Shown: positions 53,311-62,315 of the stretch, piece by piece
Numbering within the stretch: the first letter of the stretch is position 1
How the letters are laid out: every line of letters begins with the position of its first letter
Assembly: GCF_020873875.1 (NCBI RefSeq)
Contig: NZ_JAHWGU010000005.1
Span: 62,001 to 126,000, forward strand
Source of the DNA: Actinoplanes sp. DH11
GTDB taxonomy: Bacteria > Actinomycetota > Actinomycetes > Mycobacteriales > Micromonosporaceae
Direction of reading: 5' to 3'
DNA length: 64,000 nucleotides
Notes under the pieces: model-generated
The model's input: the letters and a program-made list of their open reading frames with translations, nothing else
What the model was told of the DNA's origin: nothing
The model's database searches: none
Translations under genes and position numbers: made by a program

Positions 53311-53409
53311 GGTGCGGTGGTGCGGTGTGCGGTGGTGCGGTGCGCGGTGGTGCGGTGCGGTGCGCGGTGGTGCGGTGCGGTGCGCGGTGGTGCGGTGCGC
53401 GGTGCGCGG
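53311..53409. repeat. GGTGCGGTGCGC-type tandem repeat
   Basis: About five copies of a 20-bp unit built from GCGGTGGTGCGGTGC fill the gap between the amidohydrolase and the convergent oxidoreductase gene, up to the stop codon of the latter. Confidence 0.88.
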
Positions 53410-53410
53410 G

Positions 53411-54430
53411 TCAGACGGTTACGGCGGTGCCGGTGGTGGCGGACTCGCGGGCCGCGTCGAGGATCTCCATGGCGCGGACCGAGTCCCACGGGTCCACCGG
53501 CAGCGAGCCCTCGCCCAGGACGGCGGCGGCCACCGCCGGGTAGAAGGTGTCCCAGCGGCCCCGGCAGCTCTCGACGGGTGCGCCGGTGGCGCCGCGGAAG
53601 AGGTGGCCCCAGCGGTGTTCCGGTTCGACGCCCCAGCGGTCGCCCAGCTTGGCCGGGGTCCGGCCGCCCTTGAGCAGGGTCTCCTGGTGGTCGAGTTCCG
53701 GTGAGATGTAGGTGCCGGCGCTGCCGGTGACCCGGAACCGGGGGCCGGGACCGGCCTGCCGCCAGCTGCCCCACAGGTGCGACTCGACGCCGCTGGTGTG
53801 GTGCAGCGCCACGAAGAAGTCGTCGTCGCGGGGTTCGCCGCGCATCTCGGCGTACACCCGCTCGGCCGGGCCGTTCAGCTGGAGTGCCTGGTCGACCAGG
53901 TGGGAACCGAAGTCGAGCAGGGTGCCACCGCCGGCGGCGGGCGGTTCGCGGTCCGGCGCCCAGCGCTCCATCCGGGACTCGAAGCGGCGGATGTCGCCGA
54001 GCGAGCCCTTCTCGGCGAGCTTGCGGATGGTGAGGAAGTCGGAGTCCCAGCGCCGGTTCTGGTAGACGGTGAGCAGCACCCCCGCCTCCTCCGCGGTGCT
54101 GACGACCTTGCGGGCCGCCGCGGCGTCGAGCGCGAACGGCTTGTCGACGACCACGGCCAGGCCGGCGGCGATCGCCTCGGCGGCCAGGTCGGCGTGGGTG
54201 GCCGCGGGCGTCGAGATCGCCACGGCCTGCACGCCGGCGGCGGCCAGCGCGGCGATGGAGTCGTACGCCGTCACGCCCGGCAGTTGCTCCGCGACATGGG
54301 CGCGCCGCTCCGGGGAAGTGGTCACCACGCCGACGAAATCGATGTTCGGAGCCGAGGCGATCAGGGGTGCGTGGAACACCCGTCCGCCGGTGCCGTAGCC
54401 GACCAGCCCGAACTTAACCCGCTCGATCAT
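53411..54430 (-). CDS. Gfo/Idh/MocA-family oxidoreductase
   Basis: A 339-residue NAD(P)-dependent enzyme. The Rossmann domain (about 1-125) has KFGLVGYGTGGRVFHAPLI and the family EKP-type site in VVVDKPFALDAA. The C-terminal alpha/beta domain has GGGTLLDFGSHLVDQALQL, with a His in the usual catalytic region. Relatives oxidise inositol, sugars or sugar derivatives. Monocistronic; the substrate is unknown. Confidence 0.87.
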   Translation of the reverse strand: MIERVKFGLVGYGTGGRVFHAPLIASAPNIDFVGVVTTSPERRAHVAEQLPGVTAYDSIAALAAAGVQAVAISTPAATHADLAAEAIAAGLAVVVDKPFALDAAAARKVVSTAEEAGVLLTVYQNRRWDSDFLTIRKLAEKGSLGDIRRFESRMERWAPDREPPAAGGGTLLDFGSHLVDQALQLNGPAERVYAEMRGEPRDDDFFVALHHTSGVESHLWGSWRQAGPGPRFRVTGSAGTYISPELDHQETLLKGGRTPAKLGDRWGVEPEHRWGHLFRGATGAPVESCRGRWDTFYPAVAAAVLGEGSLPVDPWDSVRAMEILDAARESATTGTAVTV

Positions 54431-54652
54431 GCTCGGAGTTTTTCACATCCGTTGCCGTCCTGTTGCACACGATCTTCGCCGTGACGTGTGATGCATGCCC
54501 CATCACCCTGGGTGTATAGCCCCAATGGCCCCTCGGGGCCCGTTCGCATCACGCACAGATCGGCTTCGATCTAGCGTAAGGCCAGGTAACGCCCCTGTCG
54601 GATGACTGACGAGCACGGTCGATCGGGCTGATCGGGATGAACAATCGATCCC

Positions 54653-55480
54653 ATGGAACCCGCACAGAAGGAACGGACCCCGTTCTCCGACATCGACGGC
54701 TTGCCGGCCTCGATGTCCGCGATGCTGCTGGATGCGCTGACCGAAATGGGCCGCCATCCCGAGATCCGGCGGGTTCGCCGCGTCGCGTTCGAGATGCTCG
54801 CCCCGGCACCGGGGCAGCGGCTGCTGGACGCGGGTTCGGGCAGTGGCGAGGTGGCCCGCCGGCTCGCCCGGGAGGTCGCGCCGACCGGCGAGGTGGTCGC
54901 TCTGGACCACTCGGCGTCGATCACGGCCGCCGCGGTCGCGCGGCACGACGGCAGTGCGGTGCGCTACCTGACCGGCGACGTCTGCGCCCTCGATCTGCCG
55001 TCGGACGCGTTCGACGGGGTCTGGTGCGAGCGCGTCCTGCAGCACGTGGAGAGCGCCGACCGGGCCATCGACGAGCTGATCCGGGTGACCCGGCCGGGTG
55101 GACGGATCTGCCTCGTCGACACGGACTGGTCGTCGCTCGCCTTCGACGGGATGCCGTCCGGGCTGGGCGACGTGGTGCTGGCCCACGTGCGGGGGCACTT
55201 CACCCCCAAACAGCACGACATGGGGCGTACGTTGCGGCGCCGTCTCGTCGCGGCCGGCCTGACCGACCTGGCCGCCGTGCCGGTGACGTGCGTGTTCACC
55301 AGCCCGGACTCGGCCGCCGTGGTGCTGCCGATGGTCAACCCGCGGGTGCCCGAGGAGGTGTGGGCGACCCCGCCCGGCCTGCGGGACGAGTGGCTGGCCT
55401 GCGTCGAGGCGGCCGGCGCGAGCGGGACGTTCCTCGCCGTGCTCACGATCTGGGTGGTGACCGGCACGGTGCCGGCCTGA
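54653..55480 (+). CDS. Class I SAM-dependent methyltransferase
   Basis: A 275-residue methyltransferase with motif I LLDAGSGSGEVARRLAREV (about residues 60-78), acidic turn VVALDHSASIT, GDVCALDLPSDAFDGVWCER and VTRPGGRICLVDTDW. It resembles ubiquinone/menaquinone-type and polyketide C/O-methyltransferases but lacks features to choose among them. ATG 54653. It is single, between divergent and convergent neighbours; the stop codon lies inside the terminator hairpin. Confidence 0.85.
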   Translation: MEPAQKERTPFSDIDGLPASMSAMLLDALTEMGRHPEIRRVRRVAFEMLAPAPGQRLLDAGSGSGEVARRLAREVAPTGEVVALDHSASITAAAVARHDGSAVRYLTGDVCALDLPSDAFDGVWCERVLQHVESADRAIDELIRVTRPGGRICLVDTDWSSLAFDGMPSGLGDVVLAHVRGHFTPKQHDMGRTLRRRLVAAGLTDLAAVPVTCVFTSPDSAAVVLPMVNPRVPEEVWATPPGLRDEWLACVEAAGASGTFLAVLTIWVVTGTVPA

Positions 55481-55492
55481 CGGCCGGCACCG
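55467..55492. terminator. Hairpin overlapping the methyltransferase stop
   Basis: An 11-bp perfect stem (55467-55477 with 55482-55492) and 4-nt loop span the methyltransferase stop codon and lie 8 bp from the end of the convergent GH130 gene. It may terminate both. Confidence 0.65.
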
Positions 55493-55500
55493 CGGGGTCC

Positions 55501-56985
55501 TCAGCTGACCGGCACCATGCGGTGCAGCAGGCGGTCCAGCGGCATGCTGGCGAAACTGTTCCGCACGTCGCTGGAGGCGTACGGCAGCCAGAACCGCCCG
55601 TCGTGCACGAGCCCGCCGCAGGAGTAGAGGACGTTCGGCACGTACCCCTCCCGCTCGATCTCGTCCGGGTCGATCAGGCCCTGCGGCAGGTCGGCGATGA
55701 CCCGATCCGGGTGTTCCAGGTCGAGCAGCATGGCGCCGATCGCGTAGCGGCGCATCGGCCCGACACCGTGGGTGAGCACCAGCCACCCGGCCTCGGTCTC
55801 GATCGGCGAGCCACAGTTGCCGACCTGGATCAGATCCCAGCCACGGTGCGGCACGAGCAGCGGACCGGCCGGCTGCCACCGGTGCTTCTCGTCCCGGACG
55901 GCCAGCCCGAGGGTCTCGCCGTCGGAGCGGCACAGCGCCATCTTCTTGCCGTTGACGTAGCGCGGGAACAGCGCCATGCCCTTGTTCCGGGCGGCCGGTC
56001 CGTGCAGCGTGGCCACCTCGAAGTGCCGCAGGTCGCGGCTGAAGATGACCCGGCCGGAGATGTTGAAGCCGTCGTACGCGGTGTAGGTCGCCTGGTAGGC
56101 CGGGCGTCCGTCCGGGTCCATCACCTGCACGAACCGGGCGTCCTCCATGCCCCGGCCCTCGCTGGGCGTGGCCGGCCAGAGCACCCGCTGGTGCAGCGGG
56201 ATGGTGGCCGGGAAGTTGACGGCGTAGTCGTCGCCGACGACCCGGCGGATCAGCTCGAGGGTCATCGGGGTGGTGGGCCGGGCCAGCAGTTCCGTCGGCA
56301 GGTGGCTCATGATGTCCTCGAACTCCTGGTCGTCGTACCGCTCCGGGAGGGCGTTGAGGACGTACGCCGAGGCCTCGTTGTCGATGTCCTCGTCGCCGAG
56401 GGCAGCGAACAGCTGATGCCGCATGTGCTTGGCGCCGACCCGATGGCCGATCATCAGCGGTCCGTCCCGATCCTCCATCCGGATCGCAGCGCCCGGCCCG
56501 AGCACCACGCTGCAGAACCCGATCGAGGAGATGTGCCCCTCGCCGATCTGCCGCAGGCTCACCGCGGCCCGCAGCTCGCCCGGCGCCAGATCGCTCTGGT
56601 CCGGGTGCGGCACCATCGACGGGTTGCAGAGCGCCGCGGCCTCGACCGAGAACTCGTGACTGAAGTACGCGCCGATGAGCGTCCGGGCGGCCGGCGACAG
56701 CTCGATCTCCGTCGGCACCCGGTGCTGGACCACCTCGTAGTGGTGCTGGAACACCGAGAGGATGTCGTGGTGCCGCCCGGCGAAGCGGTTGAGCACGTCG
56801 TCCAGCAGGGTGTTGATGTCCGCGTCGTCGAGCTGGAGGACGCGCTCGATCATGCGGGATGTCCGGTTGTGGGTTCCGTGCGCTTCCTCGCCGGGGACGA
56901 ACAGCTTGATCACCACGCGGCGGGCGTCCGGCGTCATGGTGATGTTGTGACGGGTGATGTCTTGAGCATTCACGGTTGCGGTCAC
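55501..56985 (-). CDS. GH130-family glycoside phosphorylase/hydrolase
   Basis: A 494-residue five-bladed propeller enzyme with an N-terminal helical extension of about 150 residues. Family motifs seen are GRGMEDARFVQV (catalytic Asp region, about 255-266), TAYDGFNISGRVIFSRDLRHFE, HGVGPMRRYAIGAMLLDLEHP and LYSCGGLVHDGRFWLPYASSD. GH130 enzymes phosphorolyse or hydrolyse beta-mannosides. The start is GTG 56985, overlapping the stop of the preceding gene (GTGA). It is the third gene of a coupled trio with a GT4 and a helical toroid protein. Confidence 0.85.
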   Translation of the reverse strand: MTATVNAQDITRHNITMTPDARRVVIKLFVPGEEAHGTHNRTSRMIERVLQLDDADINTLLDDVLNRFAGRHHDILSVFQHHYEVVQHRVPTEIELSPAARTLIGAYFSHEFSVEAAALCNPSMVPHPDQSDLAPGELRAAVSLRQIGEGHISSIGFCSVVLGPGAAIRMEDRDGPLMIGHRVGAKHMRHQLFAALGDEDIDNEASAYVLNALPERYDDQEFEDIMSHLPTELLARPTTPMTLELIRRVVGDDYAVNFPATIPLHQRVLWPATPSEGRGMEDARFVQVMDPDGRPAYQATYTAYDGFNISGRVIFSRDLRHFEVATLHGPAARNKGMALFPRYVNGKKMALCRSDGETLGLAVRDEKHRWQPAGPLLVPHRGWDLIQVGNCGSPIETEAGWLVLTHGVGPMRRYAIGAMLLDLEHPDRVIADLPQGLIDPDEIEREGYVPNVLYSCGGLVHDGRFWLPYASSDVRNSFASMPLDRLLHRMVPVS

Positions 56986-58118
56986 GCTAGGCCGCCTGAC
57001 GGTCGGGTCGCGCTCCGGCTTGCCAGGCCGCGGGCATGCTGCAGCGTGGAGACGAGCGCGAGGGTGGATTCGGCTCCTTGGTTCAGATTAGGACCATCAA
57101 CCGTCAATCCGTCATAACAACCATAAGTCTCGCTGTCCCACATCACCGTTCCGGTGTCGTTGTCACCCAGGAACCAGGCGATCGACTGGAACAGCGGGGC
57201 GTCCCAGCGCTCGTCCCCGGTGACCGCGGCCGCGGTGGCGCAGGCGTCCGCCGTGGCCGCAGCCTCGACCGGCTGCTGATCGAGCAGGTCGGGCCGGATG
57301 CCGGGGCTCGCGTCGCCGATCCGGTCCCGGTGCTCGCCGGCCCGCCAGCCGATCACCGGGACGGTCGAGAGGTGGCCGTGGTGCTCCTGCACCCGGCAGA
57401 GCCAGGCGAGCATCCGCAGCCCGTCGGCGAGCAGACCCTCGTCGCCCAGCAGGTCGCCGGCCGCGATGATCACCTCGGCCAGGGCCGGGTTCGCATACGT
57501 CAGTTCCCGTTCCGGCCAGACCCAGTGCGGCTCGGCACCGGGTACGCCGATCACCGTGACGGCGTCGGCGAGAAGTTCGGCCGCGGCCCGGTCGTGCGGG
57601 TCGGCGCGGAGCACCTCGGCCGCACCGAGGCCGGCGAACGCCATCGCGCGCGGCCAGGGCGACCGGCTGCGTACGCCCTGCTGGAAGGCGTTCGCCGCCT
57701 CCCGCCGCAGCCAGGCCGGCTGGGCCCGCGCCGCCGCCGTGCCCAGCCCCCAGAGGGCCCGGCCCCACCAGTCGCCGAGCGACGGCTCGTCCAGCCAGCG
57801 CCGGTCGTAGCTCATCCGGTTGCGGAAGGCGCCGTCCGGCCCCTCCGCGTGGGTGAGGAAGGCCAGATAGCGCTCCGCGAGCCGGACGAGCTGCGGACCC
57901 GGCCGCGGTTCGCGCGCGGCCACCATCAGCCCGCGCGCCACGTCGTCGACGCAGTAGCCGTGCTCGCGCCGGACGATCGCGTTGCGGGCGTGTTCGAGCA
58001 GGCCGGTGTCGTCGGAGAGGCGGAACACGTGGTCCCAGCGAGGCTCGGGCGCGTCCCCGAGCTGGATCGGTGGCGGGATGAGCCGCAGGGAGCCCCGGAG
58101 GCGGGAGTTGCCCCTCAT
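56982..58118 (-). CDS. Helical-toroid glycoside-active protein (second gene of the GT4/GH130 trio)
   Basis: A 378-residue protein whose pattern of paired helices with Trp, Asp and Glu at helix ends (REHGYCVDDVARGL, GDWWGRALWGLGTAAA, SPWPRAMAFAGLGAAEV, DDVARG, QPVEAAATADACATAA) suggests an (alpha/alpha)6 barrel like six-hairpin glycosidases or epimerases. I do not recognise a defined family. ATG 58118 overlaps the GT4 stop (ATGA) and its own stop overlaps the GH130 start, so all three are made together. A role in processing the sugar handled by the GT4 and GH130 is likely. Confidence 0.75.
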   Translation of the reverse strand: MRGNSRLRGSLRLIPPPIQLGDAPEPRWDHVFRLSDDTGLLEHARNAIVRREHGYCVDDVARGLMVAAREPRPGPQLVRLAERYLAFLTHAEGPDGAFRNRMSYDRRWLDEPSLGDWWGRALWGLGTAAARAQPAWLRREAANAFQQGVRSRSPWPRAMAFAGLGAAEVLRADPHDRAAAELLADAVTVIGVPGAEPHWVWPERELTYANPALAEVIIAAGDLLGDEGLLADGLRMLAWLCRVQEHHGHLSTVPVIGWRAGEHRDRIGDASPGIRPDLLDQQPVEAAATADACATAAAVTGDERWDAPLFQSIAWFLGDNDTGTVMWDSETYGCYDGLTVDGPNLNQGAESTLALVSTLQHARGLASRSATRPSGGLA

Positions 58119-59308
58119 GCCGGGATCGTCTGGGCAGCGAGCGGCCGCCGGGCGCCGCGCAGCCGGGCGGCGAGCGCCTGGTACCGCGCGGCCACCGCGG
58201 GCCAGCGCAGCGTCGGGCCGCCCGCCAGGCCGGTGAGCCGGCCGGCCAGACCCGGCTCGGCCAGGCCGGGATCGGCGAGCACGCGGCGGATGGCCATGGC
58301 CATCGCCTCCGGGTCCTGATGCGGTACGAGCAGGCCCGGCCCGTCGGCTAGCAGCTCGACCGCGTGCGGGAACTCGGTGGCCACCACCGGGACACCGGCG
58401 GCGACGGCCTCGATCAGGACGCCGGAGGTGACCTGCTCGGTGGAGTCGTAGGGCAGCACCACCGCGTCGGCGGAGCGGATCAGCCGGGACAGGCCGGCCG
58501 GCGTCAGATAGACGTCGGACCAGCGGACCTGGTCGGTGACGCCGCACTGCTCGGCGAGCGTCCGGAGGGACTCGCGGTACTGGTCGCCCTGCTGTTCGAG
58601 GACTTTCGGATGGGTCCGGCCGGCGACCGTGTAGAGCGGCCCGGGGCGTACGTCGTCGAGCAGGGACAGGGCCCGGATCGCCCACTCGATGCCCTTGCCG
58701 GGCCCGAGCAGACCCCAGGTGAGCAGGTGCGGCCGGTGGTCCGGCGGGGCGTCGTCGTCCGTCGTCCGGGCGGCGCCCGGGACGCCGTGATCGGCGGCGC
58801 CGTGCGGGATCACCGTCACCTTGCGGTGATCGACCTGGTAGAGGCCGGTCAGCCGGGTGCGCGCGGTGTCGGTCATCGTCACGACGGCGTCGGCGGTGGC
58901 GGCGATCTCCTCCAGCACGGAGCGCTGGAGCTGGTCCGGGTGGGTGAGCACGGTGTGCAGGACCACGATCACGGGCACGCGCAGGGCGCGCAGCACCGGC
59001 AGGATCTCGGCCCCGGCGTCACCGGGATAGATGCCGTACTCGTGCTGGACGATCGCCACGTCGAAGCGGTTGAGCGCGGTGGCGGCCGCGACCCAGCCGC
59101 CCGGGCGATCGGTGTTCCAGGTGTGCACGACCCGCGGCGCGGCCCGGTCGAGAGCCATCCCGCCGCTGGTGTTGTCGCCGGCGAGCAGCCGGACCACCCC
59201 GGAACCGGCGGTGCCGGCGGCCAGGTGCGTCGCGAGTGCCGCATTGAACGTCGCCAAACCGCATTGCGTGGGGGGATAAGTGCTCAGAAACCCGTATGTC
59301 GCGGGCAT
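58115..59308 (-). CDS. GT4-family glycosyltransferase (first gene of the trio)
   Basis: A 397-residue GT-B enzyme. The N-terminal domain has FLSTYPPTQCGLATFNAALA (about 6-25) and IVQHEYGIYPGDAG. The C-terminal nucleotide-sugar domain has HLLTWGLLGPGKGIEWAI and the E-x7-E region in TSGVLIEAVAAGVPVVATEF. The donor is a nucleotide sugar; the acceptor is unknown. ATG 59308 has GAAAGG upstream. The promoter region (59309-59499) contains an imperfect dyad. It heads the trio with the toroid protein and GH130, a synteny that suggests making and recycling one mannose-type glycan or disaccharide. Confidence 0.85.
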   Translation of the reverse strand: MPATYGFLSTYPPTQCGLATFNAALATHLAAGTAGSGVVRLLAGDNTSGGMALDRAAPRVVHTWNTDRPGGWVAAATALNRFDVAIVQHEYGIYPGDAGAEILPVLRALRVPVIVVLHTVLTHPDQLQRSVLEEIAATADAVVTMTDTARTRLTGLYQVDHRKVTVIPHGAADHGVPGAARTTDDDAPPDHRPHLLTWGLLGPGKGIEWAIRALSLLDDVRPGPLYTVAGRTHPKVLEQQGDQYRESLRTLAEQCGVTDQVRWSDVYLTPAGLSRLIRSADAVVLPYDSTEQVTSGVLIEAVAAGVPVVATEFPHAVELLADGPGLLVPHQDPEAMAMAIRRVLADPGLAEPGLAGRLTGLAGGPTLRWPAVAARYQALAARLRGARRPLAAQTIPA

Positions 59309-59456
59309 GACAGGCCTTTCTCCTCGGCCGGCTGCCTCCCCGCAGCACGGACTCAGCGCGCGCGGGCTTGATGTGGGAAACCGCGCGAGAAGTGCGCGGA
59401 GACAGACCGGGCCGATACGGAGCAGGCGGTCAGCGCAGACCGGGAAACTGGCCTGT

Positions 59457-59485
59457 TTAACGCGCAATTCACATTGCGACGTTAA
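59457..59485. promoter_or_regulatory. Imperfect dyad between two glycosyltransferase genes
   Basis: TTAACG CGCAAT, a TCAC spacer, then ATTGCG A CGTTAA: 12-bp half-sites with one extra base on one side. It lies 14 nt after the stop of the 344-residue GT4 gene and 149 nt upstream of the next GT4 start, within AT-rich sequence. It could be an operator or a terminator; there is no U-tract. Confidence 0.5.
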
Positions 59486-59499
59486 CAAGACCAAGGTAT

Positions 59500-60534
59500 T
59501 CAGCTGATGATTTTTCGGTAAATCGACAGGTAGTCCTCCACCATCCGGTCGGCCGAGAACCGCTTGCGGGCATGCGCCGAGCACCCCGCCCGGTCGATCC
59601 GGCCGAGCCGGTCGATCGCGGCCACCGCCTCGTCCACCGTCTCCACCAGAAACCCCGTGACGCCCTCGTCCACCACCTCCGGCATGGAGCCTTTCCGGTA
59701 CGCGACCACGGGCGTCCCGCAGATCATCGACTCGACCACCGAGAGGCCGAACGGCTCGGCGAACCGGATCGGGTGCAACAGCGCGGCTCCGGAACCGAGG
59801 AGGGTGCCGCGTTCGTCCGGTCCCACCGAACCCAGATAGACGACCCGGTCACCGTCGATATCGGGCTCCACGCGGGCGGTGAAGTAATCGCGGTCCTGGA
59901 CGATTCCGCACATGATCAGGCGGCGACCGGCGCGGCGGGCGATCTCGATGGCGATGTCCGTGCCTTTGTCGGGATGGATCCGGCCGAACAGGAGCAGGTC
60001 GTCCCGATTCACTTCCGGATGATTCGGGCCGTCCGGATGGAACGGCAAACCGGCCAGGTCGACGCCGTGGTGCACGGTCGCCAGGTATTCCAGGTCGGCG
60101 GAGCGGTCGCTGTCCGAGATGGCGACGAAGCGGGCGCCGTGCTCGGTCTGCGCCCGCCGGTAGGCCGGCAGGATGTTCGGGCCGGAGAAGCCGTGCACGG
60201 TGGTGACGAGCGGCGCCCGGCAGTGCGCCGCGAACGCCAGCGGCAGCCAGTCCAGGTGGTTGTGAACCAGGTCGAACTCGCCGGAGCGGGCCAGCGCGTG
60301 GCTGACGTGGATCGCCTCCCACACCCGGCCGTCGATGGCGTCGTTCTCCTCGTACCCGGTGGGTGTCACGCCGTCGAGGGTGGCCTCCGTGACCGAGTCC
60401 AGGGTGGCGAAGAGGGTGACGTCCACGCCGCGCCGGGTCAGTCCCTCGGTCAGCAGGCTGGTGATCAGCTCCCACGGGCCGTAGTGCAGCGGCGGGGTAC
60501 GCCAGGCGATAGGGCCCAACATCGCTATCCTCAT
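59500..60534 (-). CDS. GT4-family glycosyltransferase
   Basis: A 344-residue GT-B enzyme with MRIAMLGPIAWRTPPLHYGP at the start, DLVHNHLDWLPLAF and TTVHGFSGPNILPAY in the N-domain, and LLLFGRIHPDKGTDIAIEIA plus FAEPFGLSVVESMICGTPVV (E-x7-E) in the donor domain. It resembles glycosyltransferases that act on soluble or lipid acceptors, specificity unknown. ATG 60534. It is divergent from the GH13 gene (82 bp apart) and upstream of the other GT4 operon on the same strand. Confidence 0.87.
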   Translation of the reverse strand: MRIAMLGPIAWRTPPLHYGPWELITSLLTEGLTRRGVDVTLFATLDSVTEATLDGVTPTGYEENDAIDGRVWEAIHVSHALARSGEFDLVHNHLDWLPLAFAAHCRAPLVTTVHGFSGPNILPAYRRAQTEHGARFVAISDSDRSADLEYLATVHHGVDLAGLPFHPDGPNHPEVNRDDLLLFGRIHPDKGTDIAIEIARRAGRRLIMCGIVQDRDYFTARVEPDIDGDRVVYLGSVGPDERGTLLGSGAALLHPIRFAEPFGLSVVESMICGTPVVAYRKGSMPEVVDEGVTGFLVETVDEAVAAIDRLGRIDRAGCSAHARKRFSADRMVEDYLSIYRKIIS

Positions 60535-60616
60535 GACAAATCACGCTTTCCGGCCATAAGCACGTCGTCAGTATGCCTGGCCGGTATCGCGCGCGTTCTC
60601 GTGTTAGAGAAGAGCC

Positions 60617-62311
60617 ATGACGGAATCGTGGTGGAAGAAGGCGGTTGTCTACCAGATCTACCCGCGGAGCTTCGCGGACTCCGACGGCGACGGCATGGGC
60701 GACCTGCGCGGCATCATCAACCACCTCGACCACCTGGCCGAGCTCGGTGTCGACGTGCTCTGGCTCTCGCCGATCTACCCGTCGCCGCAGGACGACAACG
60801 GGTACGACATCAGCGACTACCAGAACATCGAGCCGCTCTTCGGCGATCTCGCCGTCTTCGACGAACTGCTGGCCGGGGCGCACGCCCGCGGCATGAAGCT
60901 GATCATGGATCTGGTGGTGAACCACAGCTCGGACGAGCACCCGTGGTTCCAGGAGAGCCGGTCGGCCAAGGACAACCCGAAGCGGGACTGGTACTGGTGG
61001 CGGCCGGCGCGCGCCGGCATGGAGCCGGGCACCCCCGGTGCCGAGCCGACCAACTGGGGTTCGGTCTTCGGCGGGCCGGCCTGGGAGTTCGACGAGAAGT
61101 CCGGCGAGTACTACCTGCACCTGTTCTCCAAGAAGCAGCCCGACCTCAACTGGGAGAACCCGGAGGTCCGGGAGGCGGTCTACGCCATGATGCGCTGGTG
61201 GCTCGACCGGGGCGTGGACGGCTTCCGGATGGACGTCATCAACATGATCTCCAAGGTGGTCGGCGAGGACGGGTCGTTGCCCGACGGGCGGCTCAGCGCC
61301 GGTGCGGCGTACGCGGACGGTTCCGCCTCGTACGTCGGCGGACCCCGGCTGCACGAGTTCCTCCAGGAGATGCACCGCGAGGTGTTCGCCGGGCGCGAAG
61401 GGCTGCTGACCGTCGGCGAGATGCCGGGGGTCACGGTCGAGGAGGCCCGGCTGCACACCGACCCGGAGCGGCACGAGGTCGACATGGTCTTCCAGTTCGA
61501 CCACGTGTGGGTGGACCGCGGCCCCGACCCCTGGCTGCTGATGCCGTTGCGGCTGACCCAGCTCAAGGCCATCCTGGGCCGGTGGCAGGCCGGGCTCGCC
61601 GACCTCGGCTGGAACAGCCTCTACTGGAACAACCACGACCAGCCGCGAGTGGTCTCCCGCTACGGCGACGACAGCCCCGAGCACCGGGTGACGTCGGCCA
61701 AGATGCTCGGCACCGTGCTGCACCTGCACCGCGGTACGCCCTACGTCTACCAGGGCGAAGAGCTCGGGATGACGAACTACCCGTTCGGCGGGATCGAGGA
61801 CTTCCGGGACATCGAGGCGCTCGGGCAGTACCGGCAGGCGCTCGACCTGGAAGGCCGCGACCCGGACGAGGTGCTGACCGTGCTGCGTGCCCGGGGCCGG
61901 GACAACGCGCGCACCCCGATGCAGTGGGACGACTCGCCGCAGGCCGGCTTCACGACCGGCACACCGTGGCTGGCCGTGAACCCGAACCACCGCGAGATCA
62001 ACGCCGCCGCGCAGCGGGCCGACCCGGACTCGGTGTTCCACTGGTACCGCCGGCTGATCGCGCTGCGGCACGCCGAACCGGCGGTGGCCCAGGGTGACTT
62101 CACCATGCTGCTGCCCGACGACGAGCGCCTGTACGCCTTCACCCGTGCCCTCGGATCCACCGAGCTGCTGGTGGTCGGCAACTTCTCCGGCGAGCCGGCC
62201 CGGGCCGGGATCGACCTGGCCGGCGAGCTGATCCTGAACAACCTGCCGCAGGCCCCCGTCGACGGGTTGCTGGCCCCCTGGCAGGCCGTGGTCTACAAGC
62301 GGACCCGCTGA
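60617..62311 (+). CDS. GH13 alpha-glucosidase (oligo-1,6-glucosidase type)
   Basis: A 564-residue GH13 enzyme with the full catalytic set: YQIYPRSFADSDGDGMGDL, DLVVNHSSDEHPW, nucleophile in DGFRMDVINMISK, acid/base in LLTVGEMPGV, and NNHDQPRVVSRYG. The TPMQWDDSPQAGFTTG segment is typical of oligo-1,6-glucosidases and alpha-glucosidases acting on short substrates. It is a paralogue of the GH13 at 40-42 kb (both start with AVIYQVYPRSFADS-like sequence) but about 20 residues longer. It is divergent from a GT4 gene and has no adjacent transporter. Confidence 0.9.
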   Translation: MTESWWKKAVVYQIYPRSFADSDGDGMGDLRGIINHLDHLAELGVDVLWLSPIYPSPQDDNGYDISDYQNIEPLFGDLAVFDELLAGAHARGMKLIMDLVVNHSSDEHPWFQESRSAKDNPKRDWYWWRPARAGMEPGTPGAEPTNWGSVFGGPAWEFDEKSGEYYLHLFSKKQPDLNWENPEVREAVYAMMRWWLDRGVDGFRMDVINMISKVVGEDGSLPDGRLSAGAAYADGSASYVGGPRLHEFLQEMHREVFAGREGLLTVGEMPGVTVEEARLHTDPERHEVDMVFQFDHVWVDRGPDPWLLMPLRLTQLKAILGRWQAGLADLGWNSLYWNNHDQPRVVSRYGDDSPEHRVTSAKMLGTVLHLHRGTPYVYQGEELGMTNYPFGGIEDFRDIEALGQYRQALDLEGRDPDEVLTVLRARGRDNARTPMQWDDSPQAGFTTGTPWLAVNPNHREINAAAQRADPDSVFHWYRRLIALRHAEPAVAQGDFTMLLPDDERLYAFTRALGSTELLVVGNFSGEPARAGIDLAGELILNNLPQAPVDGLLAPWQAVVYKRTR

Positions 62312-62315
62312 CGGG

